Positions 27,057 to 36,112 are shown, counted from the stretch's first letter. The stretch is DNA of 64,000 nucleotides from JAUVUV01 sp964548275 (GCA_964548275.1 CAZJQI010000019.1:6411-70410), one strand, 5' to 3'. Notes: a model not told the origin generated them from the sequence alone. Made by a program: numbers and translations.

Positions 27057-27740
27057 ATGTTTAGCGCCAAAGATTATTTCGACCTGAAAGAATGTCCATT
27101 TCCGGAAATTTATAATGGGATCGAATATGTCTGGGAGGGGATTCCAAGAATCAAGGATGTGCTGAGCGAAAATCTCAAACCGGATATCCATTCTTCGGTC
27201 AGGATCAGCCCTCACACTTTCATCGGGGAAAACGTTCAAATTGGCGCTAACACGGTTATAGAGCACGGAGCTGTGATCCTCGGGCCAGCGATAATCGGCT
27301 CCGACTGCGAGATTCGCGCCGGTGCATACCTCCGTCCTGTTGTAATCGTCGGAAATGGTGCGGTTTTGGGAAACAGCTGCGAGTTCAAGAACTGCTTTTT
27401 GCATAATGAGGCGAATGTGCCGCATTTCGCCTATGTCGGAGACAGCATTCTGGGTTACCAGGCCCACCTGGGAGCCGGAGTGAAGATTTCAAATGTTAAA
27501 CTCACTTACGAAACGGTCAAGGTCAAGGGCCCGGAGGAACTGATCGATACCGGACTGCTCAAGTTCGGTGTGATCCTTGGGGACAAAACGGATATCGGCT
27601 GCAACAGCGTGCTCAATCCCGGCTCCATGATCGGACCCGAATCGATAGTTTACCCCGGTTCCTCCTGGCGCGGCATTCTTCCGGCTAAACATATCGTAAA
27701 GCTCAGGCAGACTTTCGAGGTCGTCCAGCGAAAGGGATAG
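27057..27740 (+). CDS. Left-handed beta-helix (LbH) acyltransferase/nucleotidyltransferase-like protein
   Basis: 227 residues from the ATG at 27057, with GAGGAGG nine bases upstream. Hexapeptide repeats run from about residue 45 to 200: VRISPHTFIGENVQIGANTV, VILGPAIIGSDCEIRAGAYL, VVIVGNGAVLGNSCEFKNCF and later GVILGDKTDIGCNSVLNPGS. This arrangement, with NEANVPHFAYVGDSILG in the middle, resembles the C-terminal domain of UDP-GlcNAc pyrophosphorylase/sugar-1-phosphate nucleotidyltransferases but without the N-terminal nucleotidyltransferase domain. It may acetylate a sugar phosphate or act as the partner of a transferase. Operon partners are a phosphatase and a GHMP kinase. Confidence 0.72.
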   Translation: MFSAKDYFDLKECPFPEIYNGIEYVWEGIPRIKDVLSENLKPDIHSSVRISPHTFIGENVQIGANTVIEHGAVILGPAIIGSDCEIRAGAYLRPVVIVGNGAVLGNSCEFKNCFLHNEANVPHFAYVGDSILGYQAHLGAGVKISNVKLTYETVKVKGPEELIDTGLLKFGVILGDKTDIGCNSVLNPGSMIGPESIVYPGSSWRGILPAKHIVKLRQTFEVVQRKG

Positions 27741-27741
27741 C

Positions 27742-29367
27742 ATGATCTCAACTGCCGGTCGACTTCCTCCTTCCCGCTGGCTGGAAGCTCTCGAAAAGGG
27801 CCTCCTTGACAGCCAGTTGTGCAATAATGTGGGCGATGACAACAGCCTGCTCATCGAACACAAAAATGTCCTGTATCAAGCCCTTCGCGGCTACCTGGCC
27901 ACTCTCGGCGACTCAAAACCGGTATATATCGTTCGCGCCCCCGGCAGAATAAACCTGATTGGCATGCATGTTGACCATCGCGGTGGCTGTGTCAACCCGA
28001 TCGCGATCAAGGAAACCGTGGTTGTGGCCTCCCCCAGGCAGGATGACAGGGTGAACCTGGCCAATGAAAACCGCGATTTCCCCCGTCGGGGTTTCCGTGT
28101 CAGTGAAGAACTTCCCGAAAAACCGGTGGCTGACTGGGACGACTGGACGGCGAAAAATCTCCAATCGCTTGCTGCTCGAGGCCTGAGTGGCGACTGGAGC
28201 AATTACTGCCGCGCTGCGGGCTGCTATCTGGCTAACCTGATCTGGCAGGAAAAAGACCTGAGGCCATCAACTTTCAAGGGCATGGACGTTTTTGTTGCAA
28301 GCAACATGCCCATGGCAGTGGGCCTCTCCAGTTCGAGCACGCTGGTTGTCTCGATGGCCCTGCTTTTCAGCCTGTTCAACAATTGCCAAATCGACGATAC
28401 TGCGATGATCGACCACTGCGGCACGGCTGAATGGTATGTCGGCACAAGGGGAGGCAAAGGAGATCACGCGGCAATAATCTTGAGCAGACAGGGCAAAATC
28501 ACCCAGATCGCTTTTTTCCCGTTTGAAAAACGAAACCTCTCCTTTCCGAAGCAATACCGTGTCGTTGTCTGTAATTCATTGGTTTTGAGCCGCAAGGGTT
28601 CCGCAACCCGGCATTCATTCAACGAGCGAATTACAAGTTACGAAATCGGTTTCCTTTTGTTGAAAAAAATCATCGCAGCGAGTGGACTTGACGAAAGCTC
28701 TATCCGCATGCTGCGTGATATAAGCCCCCAGAACCTGGGCCTGAACGACCGTGAAATCCTGGAACTTTTGCTTGAACTTCCCGAAAGAGTCGGCCGCAAA
28801 GAGGTGGATGCCGAACTGGGAGCTGAACACGGAGAGCTATTACGCAAGCTCTGGCAGACTCACCCGGAGCCCGAGCAGGGCTACCCGATCCGCGATGTCT
28901 GCCTTTTCGGGGTAGCCGAGTGCCTGCGCGCAAAGCTGTCCGCCGGGATACTGGAAAGGAGCGGGATCGAGGAATTCGGGCGCCTGATGAATATCTCCCA
29001 TGACGGTGACCGGGTCACCCGCTTTCACGGCGAAAGGCAGGTTCCGTGGAAAAGCTCGTTCACCAGGCAAACGCTGAGCACGCACTCTGCCGAGGGACCA
29101 TTGCTGCACTTGCAGCCTGGGGGGTACCGGGTGAGCACTCCTCAGATCGACCGACTGGTCGATCTCTGCCTGGAAACTGACGGAGTTCTCGGAGCCCGGC
29201 TGACCGGAGCCGGATACGGCGGATGCGTGGCGGTTCTCGTTCACCAGGATGCAGTGGAGCCCCTTCTGGCAAGGCTCGAAAGCGGTTACTACGCGCCCCG
29301 CGGCAGCTCCTGCGTGGCCGAGGTCTGTCGACCGCTTGCCGGCGCGAATTTCTACCAGGCGCCTTAG
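27742..29367 (+). CDS. GHMP-family sugar kinase (galactokinase-like)
   Basis: 541 residues, one base after the LbH gene, with AAAGGGAT upstream. Family motifs are in order: APGRINLIGMHVDHRGG near residue 66 (galactokinase-type signature, where galactokinases have GEHTDY), PMAVGLSSSSTLVVS near 185 (phosphate-binding loop) and TGAGYGGCVAVLV near 490. The 541-residue length exceeds typical galactokinase (about 390), with an extra N-terminal segment of about 60 residues and a longer middle. It phosphorylates a sugar at C1; possible substrates are galactose, arabinose or a related hexuronic/deoxy sugar. Together with the phosphatase and LbH proteins it forms a three-gene sugar-activation operon. 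Confidence 0.85.
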   Translation: MISTAGRLPPSRWLEALEKGLLDSQLCNNVGDDNSLLIEHKNVLYQALRGYLATLGDSKPVYIVRAPGRINLIGMHVDHRGGCVNPIAIKETVVVASPRQDDRVNLANENRDFPRRGFRVSEELPEKPVADWDDWTAKNLQSLAARGLSGDWSNYCRAAGCYLANLIWQEKDLRPSTFKGMDVFVASNMPMAVGLSSSSTLVVSMALLFSLFNNCQIDDTAMIDHCGTAEWYVGTRGGKGDHAAIILSRQGKITQIAFFPFEKRNLSFPKQYRVVVCNSLVLSRKGSATRHSFNERITSYEIGFLLLKKIIAASGLDESSIRMLRDISPQNLGLNDREILELLLELPERVGRKEVDAELGAEHGELLRKLWQTHPEPEQGYPIRDVCLFGVAECLRAKLSAGILERSGIEEFGRLMNISHDGDRVTRFHGERQVPWKSSFTRQTLSTHSAEGPLLHLQPGGYRVSTPQIDRLVDLCLETDGVLGARLTGAGYGGCVAVLVHQDAVEPLLARLESGYYAPRGSSCVAEVCRPLAGANFYQAP

Positions 29368-29451
29368 CCGACTCTCCGCTGTAAAAGCTTAAATCCTTGA
29401 CACGGTTATGCAGTGCCTTTATTGCCAAAATTAAAACCGACACAAGAAACC

Positions 29452-30792
29452 ATGGCGAAAAAAAATCTTCCGAACAACATTTTTCAGCCTGAATTCGAGT
29501 GCGCAAGCCGCGATCACATTCGTGATATTCAAACCGAAAGACTGCGCAGGGTAGTGGCTTTCTGCCGGGACAAAGTTCCCTATTACCGGAAAAAGATGGA
29601 GCGTGCCGGAGTCAAAATTTCTGATATCAGGACACTCGATGATATTGTCAAAATTCCCCTCACCACCAAGGAGGACATGCGCTGGAACTACCCGTTCGGT
29701 ATGTTCGCAGTACCCCCCAGGGAGCTGATCCGGATTCATTCATCCAGCGGTACGACCGGAAACCCCACTGTGGTGGGCTACACCAGAGCCGACATTGAAC
29801 TCTGGAGCGACCTCTGCGCCCGTTTCATCACCTCGGCCGGGGTCACCCCGGATGATACAATCCAGATAATGTTCGGTTACGGGCTTTTCACCGGCGGGTT
29901 CGGCCTGCATTACGGTATGGAGCGGGTTGGTGCCACTGTAATCCCGGCCTCCAGCGGCAACACACGCAGGCAGATCAAGATCATGCGGGATTTCGGAACC
30001 ACCACGATGGTTTCCACCCCGAGCTATGCGCTCTACGTGGCGGATGCACTGCGCGATTTCGGCATCAACCCGGCGGAAATGGGATTCAAGGTGGGCCTTT
30101 TCGGAGCCGAGCCCTGGAGCGAGGCAATGCGGGCCAGGATCGAGAATGCCTTGGATATACACGCCACGGACAACTACGGTCTGAGCGAAATTATCGGCCC
30201 CGGGGTGAGCGGGGAATGCGTTTTCAAGAACGGGATGCATCTCCAGGAGGACCATTTCCTGCCTGAGCTGATCGACCCGGAAACCCTCGAGCCGATAGAT
30301 CCAGCCAGCGGGGCGAAAGGCGAGCTGGTTCTGACCACGCTTTCCAAGGAGGCCCTGCCGATTCTACGCTACCGCACCAAGGACCTGACAACTTTCAACT
30401 ACGAGCCTTGCGAATGCGGAAGAACCACTATGCGGATGTCAAAGGTCTCCGGCCGCACGGACGATATGCTGATTATCCGCGGAGTGAATATCTTCCCTAG
30501 CCAGATCGAATCCGTGATACTCCAGGCGGACCACGTTCATCCGCACTACCTGATCACGGTAGACCGTAAAAACAACCTGGACTTTATCGAGGTGCAGGTG
30601 GAGGTGAGCGAGGACCTTTTCCACGACGAGATGCGCCAGCTTCAGGAACACCGGCTCAAGCTCAAGCGCGAGATAGAATCCACTCTCGGGCTGAGTATCG
30701 AGCTCAAGCTGGTAGAACCCAAGACACTGGTCCGCAGCGAGGGCAAGGCCAAGCGGGTTATCGACAAAAGGGGATCGGACAATGGAGTTTGA
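29452..30792 (+). CDS. Phenylacetate-CoA ligase-like acyl-CoA synthetase
   Basis: 446 residues from ATG 29452; a GTG at 29413 would add 13 residues without improving the match. AMP-binding signature IHSSSGTTGNPTVVGYT near residue 95, YGLSEIIGPGVSGEC near 240, and the C-terminal DDMLIIRGVNIFPSQIE hinge are diagnostic of the PaaK branch. It converts phenylacetate or another aryl/acyl acid with ATP and CoA to the CoA ester. The aminotransferase gene overlaps its end by 11 bases and pta follows, so a route from an amino acid through a keto/aryl acid to a CoA ester and back to ATP is a reasonable reading. Substrate uncertain. Confidence 0.88.
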   Translation: MAKKNLPNNIFQPEFECASRDHIRDIQTERLRRVVAFCRDKVPYYRKKMERAGVKISDIRTLDDIVKIPLTTKEDMRWNYPFGMFAVPPRELIRIHSSSGTTGNPTVVGYTRADIELWSDLCARFITSAGVTPDDTIQIMFGYGLFTGGFGLHYGMERVGATVIPASSGNTRRQIKIMRDFGTTTMVSTPSYALYVADALRDFGINPAEMGFKVGLFGAEPWSEAMRARIENALDIHATDNYGLSEIIGPGVSGECVFKNGMHLQEDHFLPELIDPETLEPIDPASGAKGELVLTTLSKEALPILRYRTKDLTTFNYEPCECGRTTMRMSKVSGRTDDMLIIRGVNIFPSQIESVILQADHVHPHYLITVDRKNNLDFIEVQVEVSEDLFHDEMRQLQEHRLKLKREIESTLGLSIELKLVEPKTLVRSEGKAKRVIDKRGSDNGV

Positions 30793-31987
30793 CAGGTTTT
30801 TCAGCGCCGGGGGAAGCCGGCTGAAAAGCAGCAAGATCAGGGAACTGATGAAACTTGCCGGCGAACCCGGTATAATCTCGATGGCCGGCGGCATGCCGGA
30901 CGCCGAACATTTTCCTTTCGAAGAGATCAGGAAAATAATCGATAGCTGGGATGCTGGCAAAAGGGCCGCTGCACTTCAATACGGCGCAACCGGCGGGTAT
31001 CCGCCTCTTGTGGAGCAGATCGCCGGGTATGTTTCGGCTTCCGGGGTGGAAACCCACGGCCAGGCGATCCTTCCCACAACAGGGGCGCAGCAGGCGATCC
31101 AGCTTCTTACCCGCATTTTCTGCGACCCAGGAGATACGGTGCTTGTCGAGCTGCCGACCTTTATCGGGGCAGTGGCGGTCTTTATCGGCTACGGGGCCGA
31201 GCCGGAGGGCATTCTGATGGACGACCAGGGACTGATCCCTGTTGAGCTCGAAGAGAAAATCACTGAACTCAAGGAGCAGGACCGTTCACCAAAATTCCTT
31301 TACACCAACCCGACTTTTCAGAACCCCTCAGGCATCACGATGAGCCAGAACCGCAGGGATGAAATCTACTCGCTCTGCAGCCGCTACGAGTTGCCGATCA
31401 TCGAGGATGATCCTTACCACGAGCTTTATTTCAAGGGAGTCCCGGAGGATTACAGGGGTCTGAAAGCCCGGGATGTGGATAACCGGGTGATCCAGATCGG
31501 CACATTCAGCAAGATTCTCTCCCCGGGCCTGCGCCTGGGCTGGATGCTGGGCCCGCCGGAAGTTGTCACCCGCTGCGAGACCGCCAAACAGAGCGAGGAC
31601 GCATGCTCTTCGAGTTTCAGCCAGGTGGTCGCCGCGGATTACCTGGCCGCAGGATACATAAATCAGTACACCGCCAAAATGCGCAGGATATACAGCCAGA
31701 AATGCCGCCTGATGCTCGACTGCCTCGAAAGAGAAATGCCGGAGCAAGTGAGCTGGTCCCGACCGGCGGGCGGGTTTTTCACCTGGCTCACCCTGCCCGG
31801 CCACATGGACAGCGAAAAACTGCTCGTGGAGAGTATCAAGCACAAGGTGGCCTTTGTCACCGGCAGCCCGTTCCATGTGGACGGCGGCGGAAGAAACAAA
31901 CTTCGGCTCGCTTTCAGCAACAGCAGCCCCGAGCAGATAGAGCAAGGCATAAAAAGGCTCGCCGGTGTTACCCGCAGCATGATTTGA
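30782..31987 (+). CDS. Class I/II PLP-dependent aminotransferase (LysN/MocR-type)
   Basis: 401 residues; the ATG at 30782 overlaps the PaaK gene. It resembles 2-aminoadipate/aromatic aminotransferases: AALQYGATGGYPPLVEQIAG near residue 60, TTGAQQAIQLL near 98, YTNPTFQNPSGITMS near 175, DDPYHELYF near 205 and the PLP Lys in IGTFSKILSPGLRLGW near 240; GGGRNKLRLAFSN ends the small domain. It transfers an amino group between an amino acid and a keto acid such as 2-oxoglutarate. Overlap with PaaK implies coupling to that pathway. Confidence 0.88.
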   Translation: MEFDRFFSAGGSRLKSSKIRELMKLAGEPGIISMAGGMPDAEHFPFEEIRKIIDSWDAGKRAAALQYGATGGYPPLVEQIAGYVSASGVETHGQAILPTTGAQQAIQLLTRIFCDPGDTVLVELPTFIGAVAVFIGYGAEPEGILMDDQGLIPVELEEKITELKEQDRSPKFLYTNPTFQNPSGITMSQNRRDEIYSLCSRYELPIIEDDPYHELYFKGVPEDYRGLKARDVDNRVIQIGTFSKILSPGLRLGWMLGPPEVVTRCETAKQSEDACSSSFSQVVAADYLAAGYINQYTAKMRRIYSQKCRLMLDCLEREMPEQVSWSRPAGGFFTWLTLPGHMDSEKLLVESIKHKVAFVTGSPFHVDGGGRNKLRLAFSNSSPEQIEQGIKRLAGVTRSMI

Positions 31988-32097
31988 GAAGATCCGCTTT
32001 TAGCCGATGGTGCGGAATTACGCCCGGCCTGTCAAATATTATCAATCCAGGCATTTTTAGCATTCTATTTCTGAAACCGATAAAAGGAGTCCGGAAA

Positions 32098-33087
32098 GTG
32101 TCTGACATCATTTCCAAGTTCAAGGACATGGCGCGCATGGCAAGTCGAACCATAGTATTGCCTGAGTCGACAGAGGAGCGAATGCTCAAGGCTGCCGAGA
32201 TTATCATGGAAAAGGGGACAGCCGAGATTATCCTTCTCGGGGACGAGGGCGAGATCAAATCGGCTGCTCGGAGTGCGGGAGCGGATGTCAGCAAGGCACG
32301 TATCATCCCGCTGGAGGGAACTGCCCAGGCCAAGGAGCTGGCGAGCAAGCTGTACGAACTCAGGAAACACAAGGGTATGAGCGAAGAGCAGGCAGTCGAG
32401 ACCCTGAAAACCCCGATGTATTATGCTGCGATGCTGGTCAAGGAGGATCTGGCGCATGGCTATGTTGCCGGGGCCGAGAACACCACCGGCAATACTCTCA
32501 AACCCGCTCTTCAGATAATCAAAACCAAGCCGGGGATAAATGTGGTGTCGAGCTTTTTTCTGATGGTACACCCGGACAACAGGTGGGGAGTGGACGGCTG
32601 CCTGTTTTTCGCTGACTGCGCTTTGGTTCCCGACCCGGACGAAAACCAATTGGCCGAGATAGCGATCACCACCGCCGACTCTTTCAAGACCATGTTTAAA
32701 ATGGAACCCCTGGTGGCGATGTTGAGTTTCTCCACCAAGGGCAGCGCCTCCCACCCAGCAGTGGACAAGGTTGCCAATGCGACCAAAATAGTCGCAGACA
32801 AACGGCCTGATATCAAAGTGGACGGAGAACTTCAGGCAGACGCAGCTCTTATCGAGAAAGTATGTGCAAGCAAGGCTCCGGGCTCTCCGTTAGCAGGCAA
32901 GGCTAACGTGCTTATCTTTCCGGACCTCAATTCCGGCAATATCGCCTACAAGCTGGTACAGCGGCTCGCCGGCGCAGAGGCGATCGGCCCTGTTATTCAG
33001 GGTATCGCAAAACCGGTGAACGACCTTTCGCGCGGCTGCTCGGTGGAGGACATAGTCAGTGTGGCCGCGATAACCGCGATCAGCTAA
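32098..33087 (+). CDS. pta: Phosphate acetyltransferase
   Basis: 329 residues from GTG 32098, eight bases after AAAGGAG; the frame extends far upstream but only as an overlap with the aminotransferase. The sequence is typical of the single-domain Pta (PTA/PTB family): SRTIVLPESTEERML near the N-terminus, GYVAGAENTTGNTLKPALQI, VDGELQADAALIEKV and, at the C-terminus, LIFPDLNSGNIAYKLVQRL and GPVIQGIAKPVNDLSRGCS. It converts acetyl-CoA and phosphate to acetyl phosphate; with an acetate kinase (not seen here) this yields ATP in fermentation. 110 bases downstream of the aminotransferase. Confidence 0.93.
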   Translation: MSDIISKFKDMARMASRTIVLPESTEERMLKAAEIIMEKGTAEIILLGDEGEIKSAARSAGADVSKARIIPLEGTAQAKELASKLYELRKHKGMSEEQAVETLKTPMYYAAMLVKEDLAHGYVAGAENTTGNTLKPALQIIKTKPGINVVSSFFLMVHPDNRWGVDGCLFFADCALVPDPDENQLAEIAITTADSFKTMFKMEPLVAMLSFSTKGSASHPAVDKVANATKIVADKRPDIKVDGELQADAALIEKVCASKAPGSPLAGKANVLIFPDLNSGNIAYKLVQRLAGAEAIGPVIQGIAKPVNDLSRGCSVEDIVSVAAITAIS

Positions 33088-33119
33088 GTTGGATCACCAA
33101 TAATAGCCTGGAAATTACT

Positions 33120-33143
33120 GTAAGGGCGGCATATATGTCGCCC
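33120..33143. repeat. REP-like palindrome (GGGCGGCATATATGTCGCCC)
   Basis: Follows the pta stop by 33 bases; preceded by GTAA as the outer arm. One G-T pair interrupts the otherwise perfect palindrome. Same family as the elements at 251 and 56287. Confidence 0.6.
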
Positions 33144-33354
33144 GAAAACGTGCTTTTTATGATTGTACTTTCTGACCTGCCCCCTTTTAGTAATCAGTAG
33201 TATCGTTATTGTGATCAAGCCATATTAGTTAATGTTTGCATTAACAGGTAGAACATCAGCAAGGCTTCGATTCGTTTAGAGTGGCTATTTACTCCGGAAT
33301 CACATGGCGAATTCAGGCAAAATAAACAACCATGTATAAAAAAGGAGGAAACAA

Positions 33355-34902
33355 ATGAATCGGCGTACTCTAATAAGAAGTTTTGGAGCTATATCTGCAA
33401 GCGCATTATCGGCAATCAATTTAATAGTTGCTAAAAATGCGAACGCAAAAACCTGGATATCTCGAGGGGTGATAAAAGATGGGACAATCAGTCCTCGTAA
33501 TGTAAAAATCAACCTTAAGCCTGTAATGACTAATTTAATTCACACTGATGTGTGGGAAGGGCCATGCAGATGGGCACCTGCGAGTGTCAGTGAAGAAAAA
33601 GCACGGGCAGAAGAAAGCTTTTTAAAATGGGCAAAGGAATGTAAGGAGAGCAAATTTGGTCTTGACGAAGAAAATGTAAAAATTTTAGAGCCAGTCCATA
33701 TTAAATTTTCCGAAGATTTTATTTTAAGACAGGAAGAACTGAATAAACTGAAACCGGAGGACCAGAAAACAGACGTTTATTTTATCATCCCGCGCGGATC
33801 TTCAATTGCTGCTTTTGAGATCGGCAAGCAGTTTAATAAACCGATCATAATGATAGGCTTGAATTGTAGAAATGTAGATATTGCTGCTTATTCAAGAAGC
33901 AAAGGTTATGAAGCTTTTGTTCCCGGAAATTATAATGAACTGAATAAGCTTGTTTCCCTCCTACGCGCCAGAAAAGTATTTACTCAGACCCGTGTTTTAT
34001 TCCCGACAGATAGTGGTTTACCGGCAGTAGCTTCTGTGGCTGGTATAAACGACCCTGAAGATCTTGAGACAAGATTCGGGATCGCTGTTAAAAAGATCTC
34101 TTATAAAGAACTTGCCGGGAAGATGAATAATGTGATGAAAAGCAAAATGGAAAGGGAAAAGGCTGAACAATTTGCGAATGAACTGCTAGGGAATGCTCAG
34201 GAATCATACATTGATAGAAAGTATGTTGTCAGGAGTATTGAATTCTATCAAACTGTGAAAAGCTTGATGAAGAGACACGGTTGCAATGCATTCACTATAG
34301 AGTGCTTTGAATTTTGCAGCAGTAGACTTCCAGAAGAATGGACGATTACTCCCTGTTTAATTCACACTCTGCTTAGAGATCAGGGATTTGCATCTTCATG
34401 TGAAGCAGACTTGGGTTCTTTGCTGGGCATGCGATTGTTAATGTCCGTATCAAAGAAATCCTGCCATCAGGGTAATGCAGATCCGAAGAGTGAAAATACT
34501 TTTAGAATAAATCATAGTGTACCTGGCATAAAAATGAATGGTTATGACCAACCTGACTTACCTTATAAATTGGGACGTTTTACTGAATGTGGGTGGGGGA
34601 CCAAAGCGGTGGTTGATTTTACAGATAATACTGAAAAAAGAGTTACTGTGGCCAGAGTCAATCCTTCCGCTACAAAGATACTCGTGCTAAATGGTGAGCT
34701 TGTGGGAACCAGCGGTTGGGACAAGGACTACTTGGGTTGCTCTGTTGAAGCTGTAATTAAGCCACCGAATGGAAGAACTGACGAATTCATGAAGAAGCGA
34801 ATTGATTATGGGAATCACCTTCCATGGGTTTATGGAGATTATAACGATGAAATACAACAGCTTGGTAAAATGCTCGATTTGGAAGTTGAAGTAATCAGTT
34901 GA
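33355..34902 (+). CDS. Exported L-fucose/L-arabinose isomerase-like protein, AT-rich
   Basis: 515 residues with a perfect AAAGGAGG ribosome site. The start MNRRTLIRSFGAISASAL is a twin-arginine-like signal (RR at 3-4) ending near NANA. The body resembles the L-fucose isomerase superfamily: VYFIIPRGSSIAAFEIG near residue 142, IECFEFCSS near 316, SCEADLGSLLGMRLLM near 348 and KLGRFTECGWGTKAVV near 403, the positions where fucose isomerase has its manganese ligands. The first block looks degenerate, so activity is uncertain. Codon use is strikingly AT-rich compared with all genes on either side, which suggests recent acquisition. Isomerases of this fold are normally cytoplasmic, so the export signal is odd. 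Confidence 0.7.
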   Translation: MNRRTLIRSFGAISASALSAINLIVAKNANAKTWISRGVIKDGTISPRNVKINLKPVMTNLIHTDVWEGPCRWAPASVSEEKARAEESFLKWAKECKESKFGLDEENVKILEPVHIKFSEDFILRQEELNKLKPEDQKTDVYFIIPRGSSIAAFEIGKQFNKPIIMIGLNCRNVDIAAYSRSKGYEAFVPGNYNELNKLVSLLRARKVFTQTRVLFPTDSGLPAVASVAGINDPEDLETRFGIAVKKISYKELAGKMNNVMKSKMEREKAEQFANELLGNAQESYIDRKYVVRSIEFYQTVKSLMKRHGCNAFTIECFEFCSSRLPEEWTITPCLIHTLLRDQGFASSCEADLGSLLGMRLLMSVSKKSCHQGNADPKSENTFRINHSVPGIKMNGYDQPDLPYKLGRFTECGWGTKAVVDFTDNTEKRVTVARVNPSATKILVLNGELVGTSGWDKDYLGCSVEAVIKPPNGRTDEFMKKRIDYGNHLPWVYGDYNDEIQQLGKMLDLEVEVIS

Positions 34903-34932
34903 ATTCCTAAAATTAGGAGGTTAAAAGGGGTA

Positions 34933-35118
34933 TCATCGATTCATCCAACCGAGCTTCAGTGGTTTGAGGATCAACCATACATCTTCCTGAACATAATCGT
35001 GCTGGATAAAGTGGGCTTTCAGGCTGTCTGCATGTTCGCTTCCCGGCCTCTCGACCTTGACCGTTAGTTTCCAGTCCGCCGCAAAGCACGGTATTGCAAT
35101 CAGCAGCAGTAGAGCCAA
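34933..35118 (-). pseudogene. Possible 5'-truncated small secreted protein
   Basis: A 61-codon frame beginning at TTG 35118: hydrophobic ALLLLIAIPCFAADWKL looks like the core and cleavage site of a signal peptide, followed by about 45 polar residues ending KLGWMNR. The positively charged start of a signal peptide is missing and a stop lies just upstream in frame. A half palindrome (GCCTCGCCC, 35132-35140) sits exactly at the broken end. Read as a gene whose 5' end was removed by rearrangement at that element; it could also be chance coding. Confidence 0.3.
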
Positions 35119-35131
35119 AACTCCACAGCAT

Positions 35132-35140
35132 GCCTCGCCC
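35132..35140. repeat. Half REP-like element
   Basis: TGCCTCGCCCTAA reads as one arm of the GGGCGAGG-type palindromes seen whole at 16488 and 50052; the other arm is missing. Confidence 0.4.
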
Positions 35141-35155
35141 TAACGAATAAAAACG

Positions 35156-35193
35156 AAAAGCCCCACCTGCAAAATCTACGGGTGGGGCTTTTT
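35156..35193. terminator. Rho-independent terminator
   Basis: AAAAGCCCCACC, a loop, then GGTGGGGCTTTTT. It lies 24 bases beyond the stop of the epimerase-like gene on the minus strand and can also stop reading from the left. Confidence 0.88.
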
Positions 35194-35216
35194 GTCGCCT
35201 GATTTTACTCTTCCGG

Positions 35217-35969
35217 TTATTCCATCAAGCTCCTCATCAGTTTTATATCCTCTGCCAGCTGCTGGACACTGTTGTCTTTGTTGAACTCGAAAAACAGCCA
35301 GCCGTCGTAGCTCTTCTTTTTCAACCGCAGGAGGATTTCTTTCCACATATCCCTGAAATCCGCCAGGGGGAGGTTCCGTTCGCCGTCGTTTGCCTGCACG
35401 TGCACGTAGGCCAGCCTGGGATAGATCTTTTCCAGGTTCGCCAGATTCCAGTCGTAGTCATTCGGCCGGATCAACTGGTAGTATGTGTAGAGATTGGGGT
35501 GGCCCGCTCCGTGGATCACCTTGAGCACGTTATCTCCGCCCTCGGTAGGGGTGTTGTCGTGGAACTCGAAAGCGACCTTGATATTCTTTTCCGCGGCCAT
35601 CCCGGCAATTTCCCTTGAGGTGGAGGTAATTTTCTCAAACTGCTCGGGGTTTACCTCCTCTGGCCTGACCCATCCACCCCAGACCCGTATCACTCCGGCG
35701 CCCAGCAGAGCGGCTTTCTCGACTATGGCCGCGAAATCCGCCGGGGCATGATCAAGAACATCGAAATAGGAGCCGTAGCTCGGGATAGCCAGGCCTGCGT
35801 TGCGGCATTTCTCTGCGACACTGGCCGCATACTCTGCTGGCGAACCGGGTTTGACATGGATATCCGCACCCCACTCGATCCCTTCAAGCTCCTGCTGCCT
35901 GGCAATCTCGATTATCTCCTCGGCTGGCTTTTCGCGAAACGTAACACTGCAAAGTCCAAGCTTGAACAT
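35217..35969 (-). CDS. Sugar phosphate isomerase/epimerase-like TIM-barrel protein
   Basis: 250 residues; ATG 35969 after GGGAG. It matches the AP-endonuclease-2/xylose isomerase-like TIM barrel family: EIIEIARQQELEGIEWGADI near the N-terminus, VIRWGGWVRPEEVNPEQFE-type centre (here IRVWGGWV), KVAFEFHDNTPTEGGDNVLK with the metal Glu and His, and YVHVQANDGERNLPL, then FFEFNKDNS near the end. No signal peptide; cytoplasmic. Members isomerise or epimerise sugars, inositol derivatives or hydroxypyruvate. Transcribed alone, divergent from queC. Confidence 0.82.
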   Translation of the reverse strand: MFKLGLCSVTFREKPAEEIIEIARQQELEGIEWGADIHVKPGSPAEYAASVAEKCRNAGLAIPSYGSYFDVLDHAPADFAAIVEKAALLGAGVIRVWGGWVRPEEVNPEQFEKITSTSREIAGMAAEKNIKVAFEFHDNTPTEGGDNVLKVIHGAGHPNLYTYYQLIRPNDYDWNLANLEKIYPRLAYVHVQANDGERNLPLADFRDMWKEILLRLKKKSYDGWLFFEFNKDNSVQQLAEDIKLMRSLME

Positions 35970-36112
35970 GATGTTTACTCCCTGTTAATAATTCTGATCG
36001 ATTATTGATTTTAATTTCTTATCTGCGGAAAGCCTTCGAAATACCACGCAAGCTACCACCGAGGCTGAAGTTTTGTCAAGGGAACTGCCCGGTATGCCCT
36101 TTGTGCACTGTC

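Noticed and set aside
26111..33087. One single operon from the phosphatase to pta
   Set aside because: Gaps of 84 bases before PaaK and 110 bases before pta leave room for separate promoters; only the first three genes and the PaaK/aminotransferase pair are tightly coupled.
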